Assembly: GCA_963693365.1 (NCBI GenBank)
Contig: CAVNZM010000001.1
Coordinates: 930,001-994,000, forward strand
Direction of reading: 5' to 3'
Origin: Amoebidium appalachense
Lineage: Eukaryota > Ichthyosporea
DNA length: 64,000 nucleotides
The position numbers were made by a program, and so were the translations under genes. The notes under the pieces are model-generated. The model was not told where the DNA came from and did not search any database. It was given only the letters and a program-made list of their open reading frames with translations. This document shows positions 21,701 to 29,773 of this stretch, piece by piece (positions within the stretch are counted from its first letter, which is position 1; each line of letters starts with the position of its first letter).

Positions 21701-21969
21701 GCTACCGGTTTGCACTTCACTCTCACGTGTGGTGCGGCAAGTACAATAATGCCTCGGTTTTTCGCGTAACCGGGGTGTGTGGATGTGTCGACCAATGTAG
21801 AGTTGAATTTGTGGTGGTTTTTAAACTGTGTTTCGCAAATCACTGTAAACGTGTGGTTGTTTGTCTGTTGTTGTATGTAGCTGATTTTATCGTCGAGTGT
21901 CCCGGGGGGGAGGCCCTTTTGGGGGCCCAGTGTCCGAGCATTCCAGAAGAAGAAGGATAAATTAGGCAT
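18775..21969 (-). CDS. LINE ORF2 protein: endonuclease-reverse transcriptase
   Basis: 1064 aa, starting MPNLSFFFWNARTLG, a typical start of a LINE endonuclease. The endonuclease occupies roughly residues 1-225, the reverse transcriptase roughly 380-720 with YADD, and a long C-terminal region of unknown fold follows. I saw no amino-acid difference from copy 1 over the shared part. The ATG overlaps the ORF1 stop by 8 nt (ATGCCTAA), so translation of ORF2 may depend on termination-reinitiation after ORF1. The frame is uninterrupted, so the enzyme could be functional. Confidence 0.93.
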   Translation of the reverse strand: MPNLSFFFWNARTLGPQKGLPPGTLDDKISYIQQQTNNHTFTVICETQFKNHHKFNSTLVDTSTHPGYAKNRGIIVLAAPHVRVKCKPVAKTEFSVSIEFLSNVFTFVYYPPSMSVVELTHELSQLPMSTVILGDFNTRLHHTDTLQVSVGYPSKPPERAIPLARYVQSHTLRFPQISHAHNTDWGVAFWPSTMSKLSLPPNLSRSSDHSPILFLPKISLDLLPPPPPTFRLRLSQLKSQWGRVDVCVCYATKHPIYMRLLESAQARPDSHLVLDTCTNFIVDDLIDLGDYAGGGRKEYPDALLLPNTTPARLGEPLSQKESLRRLASMNRFGPPARIIGDTTGDPLIDSDKYFSELFKDRTPAQKPIVWPVDPSIPIESILPFFSPDAIWSVISSYSSSKSCGPDGLPAGFLKILVPSYPQKESDRAIKPDLTIMLSSLFSWCVKCGHVPSSWLDTLVIPIVKKDSEGPISSFRPITLTQVVRRFFEACLLRLFAHHPRFQSILHIHPCQSAFRKNNSCYVQIMALHDSMQVGAQYVGFIDWKTAYDSVSPGLLWEKLAARGVPHCIGVLLEALLSQTYGRAVVNGHLSYGFARTRGLLQGSLLSPFLFNLFIDDLAVKIYAENDDPINNFPPALLYADDLSLLARTPRRLQRLFDVVSEWCKANLMILNIDKCGVLVPDIANNLHTFTLSSKPVPIVPEYKYLGVPVDSVGVMFPHMVEKRVELARKRLAFFSANIFKDTPLHPSIRLTFIRTFVFPACEYGLPLLAAWIKKERTRALKPLANFLEAEVASFLSNNCCKPGPVTLSIYGLVPIAARVSYLALKFNKHISRLKKYLPSHPLFSIRPVPSSPLPSFLPSLSPSPLGTNTNKPRNSVCVTLDCHLLIKHVHNHKIITQYNKWKKIPHDTRPDESIHLEKLSLMSRFIYTDRLNHIAKYGTRKCITPKYILPSCRTGLSLADGIIDQLPRFYCTRAIQWRSNKYKVASFACPNNTHTHQFNRSCIAKCSLIDHIIPQHTHVTFTTDTQKDSLPVNYNILDFILNTRNYDLFIRCIDWLEKHITTKL

Positions 21970-22606
21970 CGGTTTGGTCCGACACCTGTGGGGTTGGTTC
22001 CCACTTGTCGCTTACGGGGTCGTATGCACGACCTTCCGCCAGCGCGAACAGTTCGCAGAAGAGCTCGATTTCCATCTCGCATCGGCGTTTGCGCTCGAGC
22101 AGTTTCTCACCAGAAAACATTGGTTCCTTCGTGTCCGTGTCTATCACGCTCGTAGCATCGTTTTCCAACTTTGCGAGGAACTCTTTTGCCTTGCTGATGC
22201 GTACACGACAACGTGTGGCGCACGCATTCTTAGCAGACACTTTACGTTCTTTGTCTGCTTTCTGAATGTTTTCCGGCGCGCATGGGTCGTAGCTTGGGAG
22301 GTGGGTGAAGAAGCTTCCACACCCCTTTGTCGCGTCACGGATGAACGCACGGTTATAGTCGCCCCGTACTGCTACTTCCAGCACATCGTATCCAATGAAG
22401 GACAGACAAAGGATGCGAGAGCACCGGAAGCCGAGAGCCTTGAAGATGGACCACATGGCCCTGTGTGGGCGTCTGCCGTGCTTGACTTTGAAATACACCC
22501 TCTCGTATTTGGGTGGGATGTTGATGTTACCGTTTGCTTGGGTGTTCCCCTTAGCCGGCGGTTTGGGAGGGGAGTTGCGGCGGTACTCGTTGCCTGCAAG
22601 AATGTT
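21962..22606 (-). CDS. LINE ORF1 protein, 5'-truncated
   Basis: The frame is open from the 5' edge of the LINE to TAA at 21962, about 214 codons, with no ATG near the edge, so the N-terminus is lost. Visible parts: a Pro/Asn/Lys-rich start, VYFKVKHGRRPHRAMW, a Cys/Arg/Lys-rich middle (KNACATRCRVRISKAKEFLAKLE) with helical or coiled-coil character, and an acidic end. I recognise no CCHC knuckle and no named ORF1 domain. LINE ORF1 proteins usually bind element RNA; that role is inferred from position only. Confidence 0.7.
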   Translation of the reverse strand, partial: NILAGNEYRRNSPPKPPAKGNTQANGNINIPPKYERVYFKVKHGRRPHRAMWSIFKALGFRCSRILCLSFIGYDVLEVAVRGDYNRAFIRDATKGCGSFFTHLPSYDPCAPENIQKADKERKVSAKNACATRCRVRISKAKEFLAKLENDATSVIDTDTKEPMFSGEKLLERKRRCEMEIELFCELFALAEGRAYDPVSDKWEPTPQVSDQTDA

Positions 22607-22613
22607 TTGGCTG

Positions 22614-22841
22614 CCCGCACACGGGCACCTCTTAGCCAGTCAAAACATCAGATACCACAGATCACTAGACCGAGTTATGATTGGCTCGGATCAGATTTCA
22701 CATATCACTAGATCGATTTTTGATTGGCTCAGATCGGTAGGCTTAGGTATATAAGCACGACAGTTTTTAGCAGATCAGCAAGCTACAAACACATCTTCTG
22801 TGTTTAGCATCCACAGCCTTACAGCTATATATTCCTTTTCA
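22614..22841 (+). repeat. YR element A1 repeat, remaining 228 bp
   Basis: Matches A2 at 29327-29554 with few differences. It contains repeated blocks such as GATTGGCTCGGATCAGAT and GATTGGCTCAGATCGG, and a TATATAA box at 22748-22754 that probably promotes element transcription. About 30 bp separate its end from the gag ATG. Confidence 0.88.
22748..22754 (+). promoter_or_regulatory. TATA-like box in YR element A repeat
   Basis: TATATAA in GGTATATAAGCACG, 118 bp upstream of the gag ATG; the same box is in A2 at 29461. The promoter role is inferred. Confidence 0.5.
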
Positions 22842-22871
22842 TTCTCCCTATCTTTCCCTACGCCGGTCAGC

Positions 22872-23222
22872 ATGCCGCCGAAAAAGCGCCAGACCTCAGC
22901 CGCCGCCCCTGCCGCGGTACCTAAGCGCCTGACCCGCAGCGACCTCCGCCACAGGCTGACCAACGCTCCTGCGGACACTGACGCGCCTCCAGCGGCCCAT
23001 ACCACCACGGACCCGGACCCGCCGGCTACTCTCCCCTCCACTCCTGAAGTCCCCCCTCAGGCCCCGCCGTCCCCGCAGATGACTTCTCAAGACGCCGTCC
23101 TGGCCGCCCTCACCGCCATCAGCACCCAGATGGCTGGCGTCCTGGCTGCTCTCACCAACCGCGACCCTCCCGCGCCCCCCGCCGCGCCCTCCACACCCGG
23201 GGAGGTTTCCCCGGGGCTGCAT
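22872..23222 (+). CDS. YR element Gag-like protein, segment 1
   Basis: The ATG at 22872 starts MPPKKRQTSAAAPAAVPKRL. The segment is basic, then Pro/Ala/Thr-rich with a possible helical stretch (DAVLAALTAISTQMAGVLAALT). It is 117 codons up to a solo LTR-B. The gene resumes at 24162 in the same frame, because the LTR plus duplication (939 bp) is divisible by three. The whole protein would be 389 aa. Confidence 0.75.
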
Positions 23223-24156
23223 TGTTATAATACGTGGTATTTACATATTGTAAGATCTTCTCAGTTCGTGTTATGTTTTCATTCATTCACTTAGTGAAAG
23301 AGATGTGCTCCTTGTACGTAAATTATGAGATCGATCTCCAGTGTATTTGAGTACTTGTAATCGTGTTGTGTCGGCTATATTCGTGTGTTTAGATATCGAT
23401 TACAGCAACTGATTATAGGTACACGAGTCTACCCAGTGAGGGAGAAACGTGTACATGTTATGTGTACATGTATATCTTCGGTTATAACTGTGTTTTCATG
23501 TTCGTGTTTTCTGTCCTGCTTTCTTTTCTTTTTCCTCTTTCTTCTTCTTTCTTTTCTCTTTCTTTCTTCTCTTGTTTCCTTTCACATAATTATATTTCTC
23601 TCTCACTAATATACGTTGAGTATATTTATATTACTCGTTATGTTTTGATTGGTAGAAAAACACTTAGGCTACACTTTAGCTTGTCAGGTATGATTCATAG
23701 CTTAGTCAAACACTTTTGTTTTGTGTGTTGCCGTACTATATCCAATCAGTGGACTTAGTCAGAAAATGTCTGAGTCTTTGTAGCCGATGATAGGTTAGAA
23801 ACATCACCTCTTTCCTCGTTACTCTTCACCTCTTTTCTTTCTTATAGCTGTGACCTATGGTGTGCGTTCCTGTGCCTCCGGATCTATCCGGGAAATAATC
23901 AGTTAATTGTGATTGGTTATTTTAGACATAGATCTGATTTCCGACTGGTCGGAAATCATGTATGGATTTAACTTAAGGGAATTTCAGGTATTTATTAGCG
24001 ATCAAAATAAATTGAGTTCAGTCGTGTCTAAACATTGATGTCTGTTGTGTACACTTCTCCGATCGCTCCGTGTTTTGTTGTTGTGTGTGTCTGTGGTGTT
24101 TTCACACTGCACCACTGTGTCTCTGCTTACATCCCAAATACTTATACAATTTAACA
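23223..24156 (+). repeat. Solo LTR-B in YR element gag
   Basis: A 934-bp LTR-B, TGTTATAATACG to TTTAACA, flanked by the perfect duplication TGCAT (23218-23222 and 24157-24161). Confidence 0.95.
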
Positions 24157-24161
24157 TGCAT

Positions 24162-24980
24162 CTCGGCCCTGACCTTGACCTGCCTGCCCTGCCCGCGCCC
24201 CCCATCACAGGCGAGAACACTGGCGACATTCAGCCGGGCACACTCCCGCTTCCCCCCGCGGATGTGCTGGCAGATTTGCGCGCCAATCGTTTCGTCGACC
24301 TGTATAAGTTCACCCCCGCCGCCCTCCTGGCCCCATCCAAGAAAGGTCAGCATCTGCGCATGGCCGACGACGGCAGCATCGAGACTTTTCGCCAAGACAA
24401 ACCCGTTCCCCTGCGTTCACTCGTCATTTGGATCCAAGCTTGGACCCATTACATGGCCGCCAAGCACCACCTCGGCCTTCCCACGGACAAAGACGTACTT
24501 TGGACTCAGCACATCACTCGCCTCAGCACCCGATACCCGTGGGCCCAGATCCACAACTATGACGTATACGCCCGCACCGTGGCCCACCAGCAGGGTCGGG
24601 CTCCGATCGAGTGCCCCAACCTGCTCGCCCAACTCCACCAGGATCTCCTCCTGCCACCCACTCTGCTCATCCAGGACGCATGTCAGCGCTGTGGCTTCCC
24701 CGACCACCCCAGCGCGGCCTGCCCCATGTACCCCAAGCCCGGCTGTGGTCTTGACGGCTTTAAGCCGCCCCACAAGCCCGGCGGGGGTCACACCCCAAAC
24801 CGCCCTGGCCCGCAACCCGGCCCGGCAAAACCGGCCCGACCCGTGGATCTACCCGCGACGCACTGCAGGAATTTCCACATTAACGGTCGGTCCTGCGCTA
24901 AGCAGCCCTGCCCCTTCTCCCACGTGTGCCCGCTCTGCTCTGGCACACACCCCCGCAAAGACTGCAAGCACAATGCCTAG
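24162..24980 (+). CDS. YR element Gag-like protein, segment 2
   Basis: Continues the gag frame to TAG at 24978-24980. It contains an Asp/Trp-rich capsid-like region (IWIQAWTHYMAAKHHLG) and three Cys/His units near the C-terminus: CQRCGFPDHPSAAC (CX2CX4HX4C), a CCCH-like CX9CX4CX3H unit beginning CRNFHINGRSC, and CPLCSGTHPRKDC. This would bind nucleic acid and package element RNA. The CCCH-type finger between two knuckles is unusual for LTR-element Gag. The frame is open. Confidence 0.8.
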   Translation, partial: LGPDLDLPALPAPPITGENTGDIQPGTLPLPPADVLADLRANRFVDLYKFTPAALLAPSKKGQHLRMADDGSIETFRQDKPVPLRSLVIWIQAWTHYMAAKHHLGLPTDKDVLWTQHITRLSTRYPWAQIHNYDVYARTVAHQQGRAPIECPNLLAQLHQDLLLPPTLLIQDACQRCGFPDHPSAACPMYPKPGCGLDGFKPPHKPGGGHTPNRPGPQPGPAKPARPVDLPATHCRNFHINGRSCAKQPCPFSHVCPLCSGTHPRKDCKHNA

Positions 24981-25253
24981 TCTACGCGCACACCCACACA
25001 CACAGCTAGAACATAGGGGTTAGGAGCTAGGACACACGAGTACAGGGAAACGGAGCTCGGGAGAACGGGCCAATAGGGCTGAGTACAAAATTTCGCAGGC
25101 CAACTACGGCGCCCGCGCGCGTCAAGAATAAATGTCCCTATACAAAGACGTTTATTCTGGCCACTGCACATAATTTTACTCCCCCCCCATCCCACGAGCC
25201 TCCCCCCCCCCTTACACTCACCTAGCACTCCCTCCCCCCCTTCTTCTACCGCT
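24981..25253 (+). other. Spacer between gag and RT of YR element
   Basis: About 270 bp with short C runs and no recognisable domain. The reading frame of the RT gene may extend into its right part, but no start can be fixed. Confidence 0.4.
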
Positions 25254-25368
25254 GTGTCCGCCCACACCCCCGCGTGCTCGGGCACATTCCCCTGCACAGG
25301 GCCCCGCTGCCCTCCCTGCCAACCCTCACTTGGGCCCAGCTGCCCTACTCTAACCCCCCGGGGCCCTG

Positions 25369-25411
<43 letters not shown>

Positions 25412-26510
25412 CTGCCGGGATCTCCCCAAGGGTACACCACCCTTGCTAACCACCCCCTTCCCCCGAGGCTCAGACCCGGAGGCCCGCCCGCTGCCCCAGC
25501 ACCACATTGACACCTCCCGCCTCCGGGAACTGCTGGCCTCCTACCCGGACCAACCATTCGCCGCACAACTCCTCCACGATGTCGAATTCGGCGTCGACAT
25601 CGGCTATCGCGGCCCCTCCACCTCTCGGGTGGGCCCCAACCTACCCACCACCCCGGAGGCAGCTGCCGCTATCACGGTGGATATTGCCAAAAGAAGTCGC
25701 CCTCGGCCACCTGCGCGGCCCCCTCTCCCCGGCCCAATTCTTTGACGAATTTCCCGTCCACCGTTCCTCCCCAATCGGCGCCGTTACCAAGAAAGGGAAC
25801 CCCCCCAAGTACCGTCGAATCCACCACCTCTCCTGGCCCCGGGGTAGCAGTGTCAATGACAGCATCACCTACCCCGACGAACTTCAGTACATTCGCGCCC
25901 GGGATGTCACCCAACTCATTCTCGACGCAGGCCCCGGCTGCTACATGGCCGTGGCAGATGTGCAGGCTGCCTTCCGGCACATGCCCATCCGACCGGAAGA
26001 CCACCACTTAATGGCATTCAAATGGCAAGGGCATTTTTACGTTGAAACCAGACTGCCCTTCGGCCTGAAATCTAGCCCAGCCATCTGGGAACGGATCGCG
26101 GCCACCCTACAGTGGCTGGCACACCAGCACGGTATTACCCTCATCCGCCACTACGTAGACGACTGGATTATAGTCGCCCCCACACACCAGCAGTGCCAAC
26201 GTCACCTATCCACCTTCCTGCAACTCTGCCGAGAGCTGCACATTGCCATCTCCGAAGACAAGATGCAGGGCCCGGCTACCCGTGTCGTCTTCATCGGTAT
26301 CGAATTCGACTCCATCGCCATGGAGGCACGAATCCCGGCTTCCAAGCTCTCGGACCTACTCTACCTCACTTCCCACCCAAAGCCCACCATCACCATTCGG
26401 GACCTCCAGTCCCTCCTCGGCAAACTCACCTGGTGTGCCCAGCTGGTTCCCCCCGGGAGGGCCTTCTCCCAGCGCCTATGGGCCCTTCTCCGGACCCTTG
26501 CACCCACACC
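25254..26510 (+). pseudogene. YR element reverse transcriptase, frameshifted
   Basis: The first part (frame of 25254-25745) has a Pro tract encoded by C39 at 25372-25410, then HIDTSRLRELLASYPDQPF. A one-base shift near 25685 moves the gene to the frame of 25507-26640, with KEVALGHLRGPL, RRIHHLSWPRGSSVND, MAVADVQAAFRHMP and the catalytic HYVDDWIIV near 26148. The IHHLSWPRGSSVND motif is typical of DIRS/Ngaro-type RTs. A second shift near 26510 leads into RNase H. Confidence 0.82.
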
Positions 26511-27100
26511 TTGCCGGCCACCACCACATACGACTGACTGCTGCCGCCCGGGCCGACATAGCCGAATGGCACCAGTTTCTCACATCATGGAATGGGGTGC
26601 ACCTCATCACACCCCCCACATACACCACCCTGGCCACTGATGCTGCCGGATCGGTGGGTCTAGGTGGCCACTGGCTCGACCAATGGTTCTTCATGCCCTG
26701 GTCCCCCTCCACCCAAGCCCTCTATGCTCATGAGGGTAAACTCGGTTCTTCCGTCATCGAACTCCTGGCCATCGCAGCCGCCGTGGCCCTCTGGGCCCCC
26801 TCCTGGTCCACCCACCATGTCCGTATTTTATGCGACAACACGGGTGCTGTGTCTGACCTGCACTCCCGGTCTTCCCCCCACCCCGTGATGGCCAAACTTA
26901 TTCGGTTCATCACCCGCATGGAAATGCAATACCAGTTTACGTTACAGGCATCCTACCTACCAGGACCCCTCAACCATCTGGCCGATGCCATTTCTCGTAA
27001 CCAACTTCCCCGGGCCCGACGACTCCGACCTTCCCTGCAACCGGAGCCCCGCCCCTTCCCCTCCTGGGTCCACGAGTTCCTATCCCTTCCCTTGGGCTAA
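26511..27100 (+). pseudogene. YR element RNase H
   Basis: Frame of 26243-27100 after the frameshift. RNase H motifs in order: TLATDAAGSVGLGG (first Asp), SSVIELLAIAAAV (Glu), RILCDNTGAVSDL (Asp), NHLADAISRNQLP. It ends with TAA at 27098-27100. The recombinase follows in the same frame after this single stop and a C20 run. Confidence 0.8.
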
Positions 27101-27630
27101 CCCCCCCCCCCCCCCCCCCCAGATCTCCCGTTCCGGAGCAACACTGGCAGATTGGCCCCCCACTTTGCTCCGGCCGAGCTGCTGCGAGCCACCACTACCC
27201 TGCAGGAATGCCAGGCCCTGAGTCTCAACCTCGACTCTCGGGCCTTTTACTCCCGGGTGCAAAAAGTGTTCATCGATTTCTGTGTGGCATCTCGGCTGCA
27301 ATCCTCCTCCGGGTCCTCCCTCCCGGCCTCCCCACACACCGTGCAACTTTTTCTCGCCTGGTGTGCCCAACGAGGGGTACAGGCCTCTTCCTTAACCGGC
27401 TACAATTCGGCCATCACCAGGCTCCACCTCGACATGGGCCTCCCTGCTCCCTACCCCCACGACAAGTCTCTGGCCTGGTTCCTACGGGGGGTAGGCCTAT
27501 GGCAGCTTTCTCACAACATCCGACCCCGCTCATCCACCAGGGAACCCCTCCTCCCCTCCCACCTCCGCCTACTCCATGGCCAGTGCCCCACCAAGGCCTC
27601 CTCGGCCAACCTCCGGCTATGGACGGCCCT
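27101..27630 (+). pseudogene. Tyrosine recombinase, N-terminal segment
   Basis: Open from the RNase H stop, starting in C20 (27101-27120). It contains a SAM-like core-binding region (VFIDFCVASRL, TVQLFLAWCAQRGVQASSLTGYNSAITRLHLDMG) and the start of the catalytic domain (HLRLLHGQCP...LRLWTAL). It is cut by an LTR-A insertion that carries a duplicated copy of its last 70 bp. Confidence 0.82.
27561..27630 (+). repeat. 70-bp target duplication, left copy
   Basis: Identical to 28482-28551 except C27610/T28531. It encodes LRLLHGQCPTKASSANLRLWTAL. The copies flank an LTR-A that normally makes 5-bp duplications. Confidence 0.9.
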
Positions 27631-28481
27631 AAAATATATAAGTATTTGGGATGAAAGCAGAGACACAGTGGTGCAGTGTGAAAACACCACAAACACAAAA
27701 CGAAAAAGAAAACGAGCAGTGTACACAAAGACATCAATTTTAGACACGACTAAGAATTTATTCGATCCGAAAAATACCTGAAATTCCTCTAAGTCCAATC
27801 CATACATGATTTCCGACAGGAAAATCAGATCTACTCTAATAGAAACCAATCACTAAGAACCATGCTTTGAGAGATCCGGAGGAGAGTAAGAAGGACACAG
27901 ACACTAGTTAAGATCAACTCGTCACAAGGAAGTTCTAACCTATGACAACTGCAAAGACTCAGACATATCACATAACCTGAGAGGAAGCCCGGCAAAAAAA
28001 ATAAATATTATGAAGTCTAAACACACATGCTATTCTAAGTGTAGCCTAAGTTTACCGTAAGAAACGTATTAAGTAACACAAATCTACCTAACATATATTA
28101 GTAGAAAAGAAATACGATTATACACATGAAGACAAGGAGAGAAAGAAAAGAAAATAAGGAAGGAGAAAGAGGAAGGAAAAGAGAACACAGATCAACAAAC
28201 AAGATAGTAATAGCATAACTATAACCAGAGATATTTATGTACACACGAACATGTACACGTCTCTCCCTGAGTGGGTGGATCCGTGTACACACATATAAAT
28301 ATTCTAATCGATATTACAATACACAATTAATGCCGATACAACACGATTACAAGTATACAAGCATATCGGAGATCGATGCTACACTTTACATAATAGGAGT
28401 GTGTCATTTACACTAAGCATATGAACTCAAACATAACACAAACTGAGAAGATCTTACCATATGTAAATACTACGTATTACA
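27631..28481 (-). repeat. LTR-A with many small deletions, in recombinase gene
   Basis: 851 bp, minus strand. Both termini are slightly eroded (no TGTT at the left, last bases missing at the right). The left half (about 27680-28080) differs from other LTR-A copies by dozens of 1-4 base losses, while 28080-28481 is nearly normal. It is flanked by the 70-bp direct duplication instead of 5 bp. Confidence 0.85.
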
Positions 28482-29088
28482 ACCTCCGCCTACTCCATGG
28501 CCAGTGCCCCACCAAGGCCTCCTCGGCCAATCTCCGGCTATGGACGGCCCTCATCGTCGGTTTCTGTGGTCTCCTCCGTTCAGGGGAATTTACCTCCAAG
28601 ACCCTGACTTCTTTCGACCCGTCCCGTCACGTTAAACGGAAGGACGTGACCTTCAGCTACACCCCCACCGGTACTTTGTCCCATGCCACCCTCCACCTGC
28701 CAACCTCTAAGACGGATGTACAGGCCCGAGGTGTCAACGTCACCCTAGCTGCCCTGCCCCTCACCCACTTCTCCCCAGCCCATCTCCTCCGGCAGTTCCT
28801 GGATACAACGTCCGGTCAACCCGACGACCCCCTCTTCAGTCTCGGTGGCATCCCCTACACCAAGAGTGCTTTCTCTGCCGATTTCCGTGCCCTCCTCTCC
28901 CGGGCAGGCCTCTCACCCTCCCGGTTTGCCGGACACAGCCTCCGCATCGGGGGGGCCACAGCACTGGCTGAGGCCGGGGTCGACAACTCGGCCGGTGGTC
29001 CTCCGACTGCTTCCTGATCTATACCCGACTTCGTCCGGCCTCCATTGCTGCCACCACCACACGTGTATTCGCCTCTATTCTTAAGTGA
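28482..29088 (+). pseudogene. Tyrosine recombinase, C-terminal catalytic segment
   Basis: Starts with the right copy of the 70-bp duplication, then IVGFCGLLRSGEF (catalytic Arg region) and FAGHSLRIGGATALAEAG (HxxR motif). A one-base loss near 28995 moves the rest, including the presumed catalytic Tyr in SSDCFLIYTRLRP, out of frame. That tail runs open to TGA at 29086-29088. The recombinase, which would integrate the circular cDNA, is thus inactive in this copy. Confidence 0.85.
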
Positions 29089-29116
29089 AACCTTTGGAGC
29101 AAGCATACTGCTCTCG

Positions 29117-29205
29117 TGCCGTGGTTTACAACCATTGCAGGTTCACTTTCGTCCAAGGGGATGTCCCCCTAGAGGCAACACACGTCCCGGAGTAGTTTTC
29201 ATAGA
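29117..29205 (+). repeat. YR element B1 repeat (89 bp)
   Basis: TGCCGTGGTTTACAACC... to TTTTCATAGA. It matches B2 at 29685-29773 and lies just after the recombinase stop. It includes a short hairpin, GGGGATGTCCCC. About 86 bp of AT-rich spacer separate it from A2. Confidence 0.9.
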
Positions 29206-29291
29206 GGTTTTATTTGTGGAAATTATTGACATAAATATTTTTCTGGGTAAACACGTAGGATGGGTGTTCGATACCAACATAACCATGTAGG

Positions 29292-29554
29292 CTTCATTTC
29301 GTGTTTTAGCAGTTAGCGGTTGGCTGCCCGCACACGGGCACCTATTAGCCAGTCAAAACATCAGATACCACAGATCACTAGACCGAGTTATGATTGGCTC
29401 GGATCAGATTTCACATATCACTAGATCGATTTTTGATTGGCTCAGATCGGTAGGCTTAGGTATATAAGCACGACAGTTTTTAGCAGATCAGCAAGCTACA
29501 AACACATCTTCTGTGTTTAGCATCCACAGCCTTACAGCTATATATTCCTTTTCA
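29292..29554 (+). repeat. YR element A2 repeat (263 bp)
   Basis: A direct repeat of A1 including the TATATAA box (29461-29467). It supplies the unoccupied site that proves where LINE 2 inserted in A1 (GGTTGGCTGCCCGC). Visible differences from A1 are few (for example CCTATTAGCC versus CCTCTTAGCC). Confidence 0.9.
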
Positions 29555-29684
29555 CCCACCCACCTACACCCACACACAACCCCCATTGATCCACACATAC
29601 GTGCTGTTTTTTCACGGGGCGAAGACTTCCCCCGTTTTTTGGGCACATGGACCTCACGGATCAATAAATTGATGACTGGGGGCT

Positions 29685-29773
29685 TGCCGTGGTTTACAAC
29701 CATTGCAGGTTCACTTTCGTCCAAGGGGATGTCCCCCTAGAGGCAACACACGTCCCGGAGTAGTTTTCATAGA
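29685..29773 (+). repeat. YR element B2 repeat (89 bp)
   Basis: A direct repeat of B1 that ends the element; the CopY LTR resumes at 29774 with TTGTTTGAAATC. A spacer of 130 bp (29555-29684) without visible coding lies between A2 and B2. Confidence 0.9.

Larger units (their letters stand above)
18415..22606 (-). mobile_element. LINE copy 2 (4192 bp, minus strand)
   Basis: Same family as copy 1, in opposite orientation, flanked by the 7-bp duplication TTGGCTG (18408-18414 and 22607-22613). It extends further 5' than copy 1 and includes a partial ORF1 and the start of ORF2. Its 3' end (left) has six C after CGTAAA, compared with four in copy 1. Confidence 0.93.
18380..29773 (+). mobile_element. 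Tyrosine-recombinase retrotransposon with split direct repeats (Ngaro/PAT-like)
   Basis: A nested composite. After removing LINE 2 (18415-22606), solo LTR-B (23223-24156) and LTR-A (27631-28481 with its duplication), about 5.3 kb remains, in the order A1 - gag - RT - RNase H - tyrosine recombinase - B1 - A2 - B2. A1 and A2 are both 263 bp, B1 and B2 both 89 bp, all in direct orientation. This split-direct-repeat layout is characteristic of Ngaro/PAT-type YR elements, as opposed to the inverted repeats of DIRS1. It sits in the CopY 3' LTR, with TTGTTT on both sides. Confidence 0.9.

Noticed and set aside
14138-22606. A single palindromic DNA transposon with 3.4-kb terminal inverted repeats
   Set aside because: Each arm is a LINE with its own ORF2 and its own different target duplication, and the space between is CopY LTR plus the start of the YR A1 repeat.
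18380-29773. DIRS1-type element with inverted terminal repeats
   Set aside because: The A and B repeats are direct and arranged A1, B1-A2, B2; no inverted terminal repeat was found.
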